Below are positions 9,241 to 19,527 of a DNA stretch of 64,000 bases, one piece after another. The notes beneath the pieces were generated by a model. It had not been told where the DNA came from, did not search any database, and saw nothing but the letters and a program-made list of their open reading frames with translations. Position 1 is the stretch's first letter, and each line of letters starts with the position of its first letter. The position numbers were made by a program, and so were the translations under genes. The stretch covers positions 18,347 through 82,346 of the forward strand of contig JAUCBJ010005482.1 of the NCBI GenBank assembly GCA_032718475.1, written 5' to 3'. Origin of the DNA: Nemertoderma westbladi (lineage: Eukaryota; Xenacoelomorpha; Nemertodermatida; Nemertodermatidae).

Positions 9241-11400
9241 GGAGACTCTCAGCTGATTGAGGATGCCGTCCACCAGGCTAACACCTGGTGTAACGGTAAA
9301 CTCGAGCGGCGGAGGGCCGACCAGGACGAGAAGTTTAGGTGGTGGGCCGGAAGCCAAGGGACACCCTTACTTAATGTCCACGGCACAGTCCGGTGCGAGG
9401 ATGGTATTGTTCTGCCTGAGACGGTTGAGTCGGTGCTCAGACTTGGGGCCAAGAACCCGGTCAAAACCAAGTTTGACACCGCACTCTTCTACTCTCAGGT
9501 AGATTATTTCACCCGCGCCACTGATGCTGACAAAGTAAGTGTGTCACACCACTCCCAGAATTACGCCAGGTTAATGCGCTTACAGCGGCAGTCAGATGCT
9601 GTCGCTACAACCGCGCGTTACTTGAAGCAACAGGGCCTGATTGCTGTGCCTTTTGACAAGGGGAACGGCTATTGTGTTATGAGGAAGGAGTCGTATCTGA
9701 CCAGGGCTGATACTCTCATCGCCGACCCCGCCAAGTTTGGTCCCCCTCCAGGCCGCCCGGGTGCTGTGAAGATCGATATTTACCGTCGTAGGGCCGAGGT
9801 TATACGGGACGAGGTCACCAGTATTGTGGGTAAGGAGAGTAAGGAACTCCTAGCCAAGTTACTACCGCGCAAGGATACTACTCCCCCGAGGCTGTATGGC
9901 CTCGCTAAGGTCCACAAGGCTGGTGTCCCCCTCCGCCCGATAACTTCAATGCCCGGCAGCATCTACCACCCTGTCGCTGAGTACCTCAGGGACATGTTGC
10001 AGGTGCTGCCAGAGGGTAGGATTGGTACTAACAGCGCCGGGGCTGCCGATCGTCTCGCCGAGCTGGAGGTAGAACCCACGGACCGCCTCTACTCCCTGGA
10101 CGTAGTGAGTTTATTCACTAATGTTCCACTCAAGGAGGCGGTGCAGCTTGCTGCTGATCTACTGTACGAGCAACATCCTGACCAGCCTATCAACAAGGAC
10201 CAATTTATTCGTCTTATGTTGGTTGCTACACAGGATGTTGTATTCCTGGATCACCGTGGTAACTACCGTTGTCAGAGGGATGGTGTCGCCATGGGCTCCC
10301 CTTTGGGTCCCATACTCGCCAACATCTTTCTGTCACAGTTCGATGAGCAGATCGCGGCGGGTACCAAGCTTAGCGATAGGTACGTTGATGACGTGTTTAG
10401 CGTTGGTAGTAATGACCCCACTGAGAAGCTGAGAGAGGTCAATGCCCTCCACCCCAATCTTAAGTTTACACTTGAGTTGGAGGAACAGGGCCGCTTGCCT
10501 TTCCTTGATTTGGTTGTGTCCCGTACTGACCACGCGCTTGCGACGGCGTGGTACCGCAAGCCTACAGATACCGGGCTTGTTCTTAATGCTACTGCGTGTG
10601 CCCCTGAGGCATACAAACGGGGGGTAGTTCGTGGAATGTTTCATCGCATTTTCAACGTCAGTAAGGGCGGGGATGGCTCCCAGCTCCTTTCTGCAATTGG
10701 CGAAGCTAACACCATTCTTAGCAATAACCAATATACGAATGCGATGATTCAACGCGAGCTTACCGCCGTCCGTGCCGCTAGGGGGCGTCCTGGCAATTGT
10801 AGTGAGAGCGAGGTGACTGCGGTTGCACCCACTGAGGTCATTGACCTGGTGGATCCAGCACCCGTAGATAATCCCAGGCCTATCATCTGTAAGTTTGAGT
10901 ACCGCGGTCGGGCTACCGAACTTTTCGTTCGTAGGCTACGTGGTCTAGTACCGAGATCTTGCGCACGGCCAGTGCGGTTTGTTTACACAACTGCCAAACT
11001 GCGCCAATCACTGCCATCATTGAAGCATCCGGTTCCCGATATTCTGGCTTCTAACGTCGTGTATTCATTTGCTTGTCCCTCTTGTAAGGGGGAATATGTT
11101 GGACATACCATCCAACACTTATTTGAACGCGTTAGACAGCATCAAGACGGGTCGGCCAATGATGGTAGTGAACAAGGCAAGACAGTTCACAACCATATCA
11201 TGACGCACCGCGGGGAGCCCAACACACGTTGGTTGACCGACTGGCGAGAGTTGTTCAAACACTTCAAGGTTATTGCACGGCACCCTTTGCGTCCTGTCCT
11301 GCAAAAACTAGATATGTTTTATATACGCACTCGCCAGCCAGCTATTAACATGCAGAAACGTGATTGGCGCAAGTTTGAGGTGCTGCTTCCCAGTGGTTAG
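9163..11400 (+). CDS. Penelope-like reverse transcriptase with GIY-YIG endonuclease
   Basis: The 745-codon frame has no internal stops. About the first 30 codons belong to the flanking BEL/Pao sequence, so the native start is uncertain. Penelope RT hallmarks are visible: DKGNGYCVM near 165, RLYGLAKVHKAGVPLRPI (about 245-262), YSLDVVSLFTNVPL (about 313), AMGSPLGPILANIF and catalytic YVDD at 407-410. The C-terminal third carries the endonuclease, with VVYSFACPSC (C638, C641), EYVGHT at 644-649 and an arginine/histidine helix after it. The enzyme nicks DNA and copies the element RNA. Such EN+ elements are common in aquatic animals. The open frame suggests a recent insertion. Confidence 0.9.
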   Translation: MISWTPPSCLAWSSTLFSRLPNSSLAGDSQLIEDAVHQANTWCNGKLERRRADQDEKFRWWAGSQGTPLLNVHGTVRCEDGIVLPETVESVLRLGAKNPVKTKFDTALFYSQVDYFTRATDADKVSVSHHSQNYARLMRLQRQSDAVATTARYLKQQGLIAVPFDKGNGYCVMRKESYLTRADTLIADPAKFGPPPGRPGAVKIDIYRRRAEVIRDEVTSIVGKESKELLAKLLPRKDTTPPRLYGLAKVHKAGVPLRPITSMPGSIYHPVAEYLRDMLQVLPEGRIGTNSAGAADRLAELEVEPTDRLYSLDVVSLFTNVPLKEAVQLAADLLYEQHPDQPINKDQFIRLMLVATQDVVFLDHRGNYRCQRDGVAMGSPLGPILANIFLSQFDEQIAAGTKLSDRYVDDVFSVGSNDPTEKLREVNALHPNLKFTLELEEQGRLPFLDLVVSRTDHALATAWYRKPTDTGLVLNATACAPEAYKRGVVRGMFHRIFNVSKGGDGSQLLSAIGEANTILSNNQYTNAMIQRELTAVRAARGRPGNCSESEVTAVAPTEVIDLVDPAPVDNPRPIICKFEYRGRATELFVRRLRGLVPRSCARPVRFVYTTAKLRQSLPSLKHPVPDILASNVVYSFACPSCKGEYVGHTIQHLFERVRQHQDGSANDGSEQGKTVHNHIMTHRGEPNTRWLTDWRELFKHFKVIARHPLRPVLQKLDMFYIRTRQPAINMQKRDWRKFEVLLPSG

Positions 11401-11485
11401 ACGGATACACTTCTACCTTGTTTCACTTTACCGTCCCGTCTCCCTTGGGAACTTCTATCTATTGTCTCCTTTCTAGCACTAGCTA

Positions 11486-11513
11486 CTTGAGAAAGCCCCC
11501 ATTGGGGCGAAAC
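11486..11513 (+). ncRNA. Hammerhead-like ribozyme motif in the Penelope 3' region
   Basis: A conserved-core-like string TTGAGAA is followed by a 5-bp stem (GCCCC 11495-11499 with GGGGC 11504-11508, loop CATT) and then GAAAC. This is the stem II arrangement of a hammerhead ribozyme, a motif known from Penelope-like elements. It departs from the canonical CUGANGA at two core positions, so cleavage activity is doubtful. I could not place stems I and III confidently. Confidence 0.4.
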
Positions 11514-11517
11514 CTAC

Positions 11518-11545
11518 TGATCAGCTGACAGCCGTCAGCTGATCA
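11518..11545. repeat. Perfect 12-bp inverted repeat, 4-nt loop
   Basis: TGATCAGCTGAC (11518-11529) is followed by AGCC and the exact reverse complement (11534-11545). It lies 4 nt after the hammerhead-like motif, so the transcript could form a strong hairpin at the element 3' end. Confidence 0.9.
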
Positions 11546-11600
11546 CTGATTGCATGCAACGTCTAATGGTCAGTTGCTTTTTTATTTTAGTATTTGTATC

Positions 11601-11950
11601 GTACTGTACTTGCATACCTACCGGTAAGGTTTTTTACTTCAGCTTGACAATTAAAGAATAAAATAATTGTATTAACTCAAGCATTTAATTATTAATCATT
11701 ATTGTTATACAGTATAGAATCTGTACAGTAGTTCTTTAAAAAAAAAAACAAATTAAATTGTAACCTGTGCCCTGACTTGTTTATTGTTTTGGTTAGTATA
11801 GCTTAAACTGTTAAAACCCTAACATATTCCTTTACCTCAATAGATATTCACATTAATAAGCTCTTGTTTAATATTGTCGATGTGGCTATTACACCCGTCT
11901 AAATTAAGTAAACTTTCTTTTTATTTTACCATGATTAGTAAAGTATAGTT
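11601..11950. other. AT-rich sequence upstream of the reductase gene
   Basis: No open frame or repeat is supportable here. The stretch includes an A-run at about 11739-11747. It presumably contains the promoter and 5' leader of the aldo/keto reductase, but I see no convincing TATA box or splice acceptor just before the ATG. Confidence 0.3.
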
Positions 11951-12952
11951 ATGGAATACAATCGATTGGGAGAAACAGATATGGAAGTCTCCACTCTCGG
12001 TTTAGGAGGCGCCTCCCTGGGCACAGACATTTACGGGAAGGTGGACAGAGAGACTGGAGTGGCAATAACACACCGAGCACTAGCCCTCGGCGTCAACTAC
12101 ATCGACACGGCGCCTTGGTACGGTCAGGGTCGCTCCGAGACAGCGTTGGGGCACGCACTCCGTGATGTTCCGAGGAAGTCCTACCTGGTCAACACTAAAG
12201 TGGGTCGATACGAACTGGACGCCGACCGGATGTTCGATTTCAGTGGGAGTCGCGTTAAAGAAAGCGTTCGTCACAGTTTACAGTTGTTGGGTTTAGATTA
12301 CCTCGATTGTCTTATGGCGCATGACGTTGAATTCGCTAAAGATTCCAACCAGATAACCAATGAAACACTCCCGGCTATGCAAGAGGTTAAAGACGCTGGT
12401 AAAACGCGTTACATCGGGTTAACTAGCTACTCTCCCAAAGTGCTTAAAGAAATTATAGAAAAGAGCCGAATTAAAGTAGATGCTGTACTTGTTTACTCCC
12501 GTTATACACTGCATGATGACACCCTCTCTTCATATTTAGAGTTCTTTCGCTCCAAAGGAATCGGTGTTATCAACGCAGCGCCGGTCTCCATGGGGTTGCT
12601 AAGCAACGCGGGAGCTCCCGCTTGGCATCCCGTTGTCGTTCAACCCGCTATGTCCCCTTTGCTGCGGGCCTGTACCGATGCCGCCGACTATTGCCGCGGG
12701 AACGGTGTAGAACTCGCTCGTCTCGCTGTACATCACGCCTTTAAGAGTAATAAGTTTCCGATGACTCTTGTAGGCGCCTGCGATGTCGCCCAGTTAGAAG
12801 AAAACGTAGAAGTCGCAGTTAAAGGTATAGATGATAAAGATATGGCTGTTCTGGAATATATTAGTAAGAAGTATTTAAATTCTTTGCTTTTGGGACGGAA
12901 TTGTAATTGGGAGGAAAATACATCTGTTGATTACGAGTGTTTGAAAAGATAG
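11951..12952 (+). CDS. Aldo/keto reductase, L-galactose dehydrogenase-like
   Basis: A complete 333-residue, single-exon protein of the NADPH-dependent (alpha/beta)8-barrel aldo/keto reductase superfamily. The catalytic tetrad is present: D52 and Y57 in YIDTAPWYG, K83 in NTKVG and H124 in MAHDVE. LGLGGASLGT at the N-terminus and the substrate-side IGVINAAPVSMGLL resemble the L-galactose/L-fucose/D-arabinose dehydrogenase group. It probably oxidises a sugar or reduces a carbonyl in the cytosol; there is no signal peptide or membrane segment. The start has an A at -3 (GTTATGG context weak) and there is no longer frame upstream. Its TAG stop at 12950-12952 lies about ten bases before a long minisatellite that must form or adjoin the 3' UTR. 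It is intronless, so it could be a retrogene, but it shows no damage. Confidence 0.9.
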   Translation: MEYNRLGETDMEVSTLGLGGASLGTDIYGKVDRETGVAITHRALALGVNYIDTAPWYGQGRSETALGHALRDVPRKSYLVNTKVGRYELDADRMFDFSGSRVKESVRHSLQLLGLDYLDCLMAHDVEFAKDSNQITNETLPAMQEVKDAGKTRYIGLTSYSPKVLKEIIEKSRIKVDAVLVYSRYTLHDDTLSSYLEFFRSKGIGVINAAPVSMGLLSNAGAPAWHPVVVQPAMSPLLRACTDAADYCRGNGVELARLAVHHAFKSNKFPMTLVGACDVAQLEENVEVAVKGIDDKDMAVLEYISKKYLNSLLLGRNCNWEENTSVDYECLKR

Positions 12953-12961
12953 TTAAAGATA

Positions 12962-15900
12962 TACTGAACATAATCAATCTCAGACTCAACAAAATAAATG
13001 TCAGACTGAACATAATCAATGTCGGACTGAACAAAATAAATGTCAGACTGAACATAATCAATGTCGGACTGAACAAAATAAATGTCAGACTGAACATAAT
13101 CAATGTCGGACTGAACAAAATAAATGTCAGACTGAACATAATCAATGTCGGACTCAACAAAATAAATGTCAGACTGAACATAATCAATGTCGGACTGAAC
13201 AAAATAAATGTCAGACTGAACATAATCAATGTCGGACTGAACAAAATAAATGTCAGACTGAACATAATCAATGTCGGACTGAACAAAATAAATGTCAGAC
13301 TGAACATAATCAATGTCGGACTGAACAAAATAAATGTCAGACTGAACATAATCAATGTCGGACTGAACAAAATAAATGTCAGACTGAACATAATCAATGT
13401 CGGACTCAACAAAATAAATGTCAGACTGAACATAATCAATGTCGGACTGAACAAAATAAATGTCAGACTGAACATAATCAATGTCGGACTGAACAAAATA
13501 AATGTCAGACTGAACATAATCAATGTCGGACTGAACAAAATAAATGTCAGACTGAACATAATCAATGTCGGACTCAACAAAATAAATGTCAGACTGAACA
13601 TAATCAATGTCGGACTGAACAAAATAAATGTCAGACTGAACATAATCAATGTCAGGCTGAACATAATCAATGTCGGACTGAACAAAATAAATGTCAGACT
13701 GAACATAATCAATGTCGGACTGAACAAAATAAATATCAGACTGAACATAATCAATGTCGGACTGAACATAATCAATGTCGGACTCAACAAAATAAATGTC
13801 AGACTGAACATAATCAATGTCGGACTGAACAAAATAAATGTCAGACTGAACATAATCAATTTCGGACTGAACAAAATAAATGTCAGACTGAACATAATCA
13901 ATTTCGGACTGAACAAAATAAATGTCAGACTGAACATAATCAATGTCGGACTCAACAAAATAAATGTCAGACTGAACATAATCAATGTCGGACTGAACAA
14001 AATAAATGTCAGACTGAACATAATCAATTTCGGACTGAACAAAATAAATGTCAGACTGAACATAATCAATTTCGGACTGAACAAAATAAATGTCAGACTG
14101 AACATAATCAATGTCGGACTGAACAAAATAAATGTCAGACTGAACATAATCAATTTCGGACTGAACAAAATAAATGTCAGACTGAACATAATCAATTTCG
14201 GACTGAACAAAATAAATGTCAGACTGAACATAATCAATGTCGGACTGAACAAAATAAATGTCAGACTGAACATAATCAATGTCAGGCTGAACATAATCAA
14301 TGTCGGACTGAACAAAATAAATGTCAGGCTGAACATAATCAATGTCGGACTGAACAAAATAAATGTCAGACTGAACATAATCAATGTCGGACTGAACAAA
14401 ATAAATGTCAGACTGAACATAATCAATGTCGGACTCAACAAAATAAATGTCAGACTGAACATAATCAATGTCGGACTGAACAAAATAAATGTCAGACTGA
14501 ACATAATCAATGTCGGACTGAACAAAATAAATGTCAGACTGAACATAATCAATGTCGGACTGAACAAAATAAATGTCAGACTGAACATAATCAATGTCGG
14601 ACTCAACAAAATAAATGTCAGACTGAACATAATCAATGTCGGACTCAACAAAATAAATTTCAGACTGAACATAATCAATGTCGGACTCAACAAAATAAAT
14701 GTCAGACTGAACATAATCAATGTCGGACTGAACAAAATAAATATCAGACTGAACATAATCAATGTCGGACTCAACAAAATAAATGTCAGACTGAACATAA
14801 TCAATGTCGGACTGAACAAAATAAATGTCAGACTGAACATAATCAATTTCGGACTGAACAAAATAAATGTCAGACTGAACATAATCAATTTCGGACTGAA
14901 CAAAATAAATGTCAGACTGAACATAATCAATGTCGGACTGAACAAAATAAATGTCAGACTGAACATAATCAATGTCAGGCTGAACATAATCAATGTCGGA
15001 CTGAACAAAATAAATGTCAGGCTGAACATAATCAATGTCGGACTGAACAAAATAAATGTCAGACTGAACATAATCAATGTCGGACTGAACAAAATAAATG
15101 TCAGACTGAACATAATCAATGTCGGACTCAACAAAATAAATGTCAGACTGAACATAATCAATGTCGGACTGAACAAAATAAATGTCAGACTGGACATAAT
15201 CAATGTCGGACTGAACAAAATAAATGTCAGACTGAACATAATCAATGTCGGACTGAACAAAATAAATGTCAGACTGAACATAATCAATGTCGGACTCAAC
15301 AAAATAAATGTCAGACTGAACATAATCAATGTCGGACTGAACAAAATAAATGTCAGACTGAACATAATCAATGTCGGACTGAACAAAATAAATGTCAGAC
15401 TGAACATAATCAATTTCGGACTGAACAAAATAAATGTCAGACTGAACATAATCAATGTCAGGCTGAACATAATCAATGTCGGACTGAACAAAATAAATGT
15501 CAGACTGAACATAATCAATGTCGGACTGAACAAAATAAATGTCAGACTGAACATAATCAATGTCGGACTCAACAAAATAAATGTCAGACTGAACATAATC
15601 AATGTCGGACTCAACAAAATAAATGTCAGACTGAACATAATCAATGTCGGACTGAACAAAATAAATGTCAGACTGAACATAATCAATGTCGGACTCAACA
15701 AAATAAATTTCAGACTGAACATAATCAATGTCGGACTCAACAAAATAAATGTCAGACTGAACATAATCAATGTCGGACTGAACAAAATAAATGTCAGACT
15801 GAACATAATCAATGTCGGACTGAACAAAATAAATGTCAGACTGAACATAATCAATGTCGGACTGAACAAAATAAATGTCAGACTGAACATAATCAATGTC

Positions 15901-17110
15901 GCTCAGACTCAACAAAATAAATGTCAGACTGAACATAATCAATGTCGCTCAGACTCAACAAAATAAATGTCAGACTGAACATAATCAATGTCGGACTGAA
16001 CAAAATAAATGTCAGACTGAACATAATCAATGTCGGACTGAACATAATCAATGTCGGACTGAACAAAATAAATGTCAGACTGAACATAATCAATGTCGGA
16101 CTGAACAAAATAAATGTCAGACTGAACATAATCAATGTCGCTCAGACTCAACAAAATAAATGTCGGACTGAACATAATCAATGTCGGACTGAACAAAATA
16201 AATGTCAGACTGAACATAATCAATGTCGCTCAGACTCAACAAAATAAATGTCAGACTGAACATAATCAATGTCGCTCAGACTCAACAAAATAAATGTCGG
16301 ACTGAACATAATCAATGTCGGACTGAACAAAATAAATGTCAGACTGAACATAATCAATGTCGGACTGAACAAAATAAATGTCAGACTGAACATAATCAAT
16401 GTCGCTCAGACTCAACAAAATAAATGTCAGACTGAACATAATCAATGTTGCTCAGACTCAACAAAATAAATGTCAGACTGAACATAATCAATGTCGGACT
16501 GAACAAAATAAATGTCAGACTGAACAAAATAAATGTCAGACTGAACATAATCAATGTCACACTGAACATAATCAATGTCGGACTGAACAAAATAAATGTC
16601 AGACTGAACATAATCAATGTCGGACTGAACAAAATAAATGTCAGACTGAACATAATCAATGTCGCTCAGACTCAACAAAATAAATGTCAGACTGAACATA
16701 ATCAATGTCGCTCAGACTCAACAAAATAAATGTCAGACTGAACATAATCAATGTCGGACTGAACAAAATAAATGTCAGACTGAACAAAATAAATGTCAGA
16801 CTGAACATAATCAATGTCAGACTGAACAAAATAAATGTCAGACTGAACATAATCAATGTCGCTCAGACTCAACAAAATAAATGTCAGACTGAACATAATC
16901 AATGTCGCTCAGACTCAACAAAATAAATGTCAGACTGAACATAATCAATGTCGGACTGAACAAAATAAATGTCAGACTGAACATAATCAATTTCGGACTG
17001 AACAAAATAAATGTCAGACTGAACATAATCAATGTCGGACTGAACAAAATAAATGTCAGACTGAACAAAATAAATGTCAGACTGAACATAATCAATGTCA
17101 CACTGAACAT
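12962..17110 (+). repeat. 42-bp minisatellite array (two 21-bp half-units), about 4.1 kb
   Basis: Each unit joins two related 21-bp halves, one containing GACTGAACAAAATAAATGTC and the other GACTGAACATAATCAATGTC. There are roughly 99 units. Up to about 15895 the period is almost strictly 42 bp. After that a variant with an extra GCTC (46-bp period) appears repeatedly and other half-unit orders occur. Because 42 is divisible by three and the unit lacks stops in several frames, both strands show open frames of about 1000 codons. These are by-products of the repeat. Single-base variants (GACTCAAC, TTTCGG, CAGGCTG) recur in clusters, as expected from block duplications. Confidence 0.95.
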
Positions 17111-17812
17111 ATCTACTATTCATATATATACGGGGTTATAATGTTAGTAATCTAATTTACTTAATTTGGTTTGAGTAGATAAACTTTGGCGGCTTCCTCT
17201 ATGTGTATTTATTTCGGTGCACACCCATCTACATAACGTCAAATGTTTTGTTTCATTTTCATTTGTATTTAATTATTGCGTGTTTGACCTTAGATTGTTT
17301 CATATACCTGTTCGTTGCACGACCTTTTACTAATTAAAGCCTGCCGGGGCATAGGCCGTGCGCTGAAATGAAATGAAAGTGATTATAAATGTGCGCGTTA
17401 ATCGGGGCCTATGAAGGGGAACTCCCTATCGCAGAATCTATAATAACCTTATATATATGGCCACTGATCTCAGAGTTTCATTATACAATTATGGGACAAA
17501 GAGACAATCATCATATACAGGCGGCTGTACTACAACAGTGTACAGTAGCAACAAGGGCCTCTTGCCTTCAAAGAAGAAGCCACTCTCTCTAGGCCGTCTC
17601 ATTCATAGCTATATAATAATGACGCCACTAAAGATACCGACTCCATAATAATGTTGTCCTCGTTGGGGAATGTTCCTACATTCCGGTACAATACAGTCGG
17701 TGTTGTAGCCTTCGCTTTAAGCATTTCCAATTTTGTAGTTACTGTATCAATAAATAGCACTTAGCTATTTTTTGCCTCTAAGACATGATAAATTGAATGT
17801 GGCGAGAATATT
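17111..17812. other. Non-coding stretch with a possible LINE/SINE tail
   Basis: I find no gene. Around 17335-17385 the sequence GCCGTGCGCTGAAATGAAATG resembles, in inverted orientation, 22321-22370, which carries CATTTCATTTCATT next to a similar GC-rich string. This suggests two copies of the 3' end of a small interspersed element with a (TGAAA)n-type tail. Short open frames at 17389-17648 have no recognisable features. Confidence 0.3.
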
Positions 17813-18000
17813 AGGAAAACAGCGGTGTAAGGACTTTCAGCCACAAGAAATAAAAAAATGGTCTTATTTAAAATTTGATAAAGATAAACGTCTATTGCGT
17901 TTACTACGTTTACTGCGTTTATTACGTTTATTGATACGTCTGCACTAACACCATTTTTTTAATTTCTTGTGGCTGAAAGTCCTTTACACCGCTGTTTCCT
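17813..18000. mobile_element. MITE, 188 bp, about 50-bp terminal inverted repeats
   Basis: The left terminus AGGAAAACAGCGGTGTAAGG (from 17813) and the right terminus ending CTTTACACCGCTGTTTCCT (to 18000) are inverted copies over about 50 bp with single-base gaps. Both sides are flanked by AATATT (17807-17812 and 18001-18006), a likely 6-bp target duplication, though it is palindromic and AT-rich. The centre holds short CGTTTA(C/T)-type repeats. There is no coding capacity. Confidence 0.8.
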
Positions 18001-18239
18001 AATATTTTATTCGTAATATAGTTTTTTTACACTCTGCCAGTTGCCTATTTTTTTTTTAAACTTTACAAGCCTCATTTATTCACAAAATAATAAAAAACAT
18101 ATTATTTATAATATTATAATTAATATATTATTGTGTTTGCTGTAATGTATTACTAACTGTGACCTAATGTACGAACACTCCTAACTGTACATTATTTTCA
18201 ATAATATTGGATTGGTAAAATATTACTTTACAACTCGAT
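18001..18239. other. AT-rich spacer
   Basis: Low-complexity AT-rich sequence between the MITE and the next interspersed repeat. Nothing supportable is seen. Confidence 0.3.
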
Positions 18240-19075
18240 TTTCCAATTGTACTGTACCCACCCAGTTGTAAATGTATTGTTGTGGGGCGAGACACGTAGT
18301 CGGCGAGCCTTGGCATACGGTGCATATAGAGCAAATGGGGCATGTCTGTCCGTCCGTCTGTCTGTCTGGTAAATGTTTGAACGCGAATTTCTCGTCATCG
18401 CTGAGTCGGAATTGAACCAAACTTAGTAGGTAAGTAGTAGAGGGAAAGTTTAGAAAGTTTGTAAAGTTTGGTGAAAAATCATGAAGTCTGACGTCAGCTA
18501 CGACAGATTATGTGGTTTTTAGAAAATGTTAAATTTCTCGGGAACGCCTCATTTTCCAGAGCTGAAATTTTGGTTGCCTGTAGAGAATAATGAAGTCTAT
18601 CGTTTACGAAATTTAAGACATTTAATTGGGGATCCGCTAGAGACTCAGAAATAATGACATAGGTCTACCGGTACGGTACTGCTGTACTGTGCAGCACTGG
18701 TAAGTACGAAATTGCAGAATAACAGTTTGACACCACCTAGCGGATTAATATATGATTGTATATCGAATGAATACATTCATAGCATGGGGTATTGGGTCCG
18801 AGCCACGAGGTTGGTGGAGCCTTTGCGAACTGACTCTATCTATCTCTTAGGGGGGTAGGTCAATTATGGCAAATATTTCATTCAATAATGGTACTGTATG
18901 TCATCGCCATCGCTACGATTTTGACTTACTTTTAAGCAACTTTCCCCTCTATGATCTATTTGCGGTTTGGTTAATTTCTTAAATACATATTTTGTGATAG
19001 AATTGCTCAATTTTAATTTGTATCTCATAACTGAGTCTCGTGCTGCGCGAAGGCTCCACGAACGTGTAAGCCACA
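18240..19075 (+). repeat. Interspersed repeat, plus-orientation copy
   Basis: Most of this block recurs inverted at 24447-25075. It includes a run of GTCTGTCC/GTCTGTCT units near 18345, GAATTTCTCGTCATCGCTGA, a conserved TGACGTCAGCTACGACAGAT and the terminal GCTGCGCGAAGGCTCCACGAACGT. A related stretch also occurs inside the hAT-like insertion near 38520-38620. There is no long open frame. The family type is unknown. Confidence 0.75.
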
Positions 19076-19527
19076 GAATACAATTTATTTAGTATACTCA
19101 CAACTCACCATTTCATACATACTCACCATCCCATATGTGGGTGTCTCTTTAATGTTATAATTATCTCTTTGACAATGATTTATAATTAGCAGTTTGTTAA
19201 CCTTTGAGACATATTATTTCCTGTAGGAACCGTGTGTTTGCTAACATGATTTGTTTGGTAGACTGTAATTGGGTTGAGTATCATTAATAAAGTTACATAT
19301 TATTTTATCTCTCGGGCAAACATGAGAATTGGCGTCCCAGATAGAATAGAATACCCGTCATAATTAATTGATGGTACAACATTTACTCTGCAAATATACA
19401 CATTACCGTGCGTACAGTATACCTGCAAAGCCGCACCATACAGCCTAGTTATTATTTATTATATTTCATTATTTCTGTTTGTAGTTTTAATTTTCTATTT
19501 TATCGAACATTATTTTTTTTATTTATA
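19076..19527. other. AT-rich non-coding stretch
   Basis: There is no gene, repeat family or RNA I can support. It ends in a T-rich run next to the mariner-like terminus. Confidence 0.3.

Larger units (their letters stand above)
1382..9245 (-). mobile_element. Decayed BEL/Pao LTR retrotransposon, interrupted by RTE insertions
   Basis: Minus-strand fragments occur in BEL/Pao pol order reading down from 9205: protease region, reverse transcriptase with YVDD, RNase H/A17-peptidase region, integrase zinc-binding and core, and the C-terminal DUF5641-type domain. Several frameshifts and stops separate them, so the element is dead. Two plus-strand RTE copies (about 3050-7370) split it within the RNase H-integrase linker. 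The 5' side (gag and 5' LTR) is missing, and a Penelope-like element begins where it should continue. Family assignment rests on domain order and characteristic motifs. Confidence 0.8.
9245..11600 (+). mobile_element. Penelope-like element (EN+), 5'-truncated
   Basis: The element contains a single open RT-GIY-YIG reading frame followed by a structured 3' region (11486-11545). Its left edge abuts the minus-strand BEL/Pao protease near 9245, so it probably inserted there. The right edge is not defined, and I found no target duplication. Confidence 0.75.

Noticed and set aside
12937-17141. Open frames of about 1000 codons on both strands in the 42-bp array
   Set aside because: The unit length is divisible by three and lacks stops in several phases, so long frames on both strands arise automatically. 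There is no signal, domain or codon preference to favour one.
17389-17648. Two overlapping small open frames
   Set aside because: No domain, no conserved feature and no splice or promoter context.
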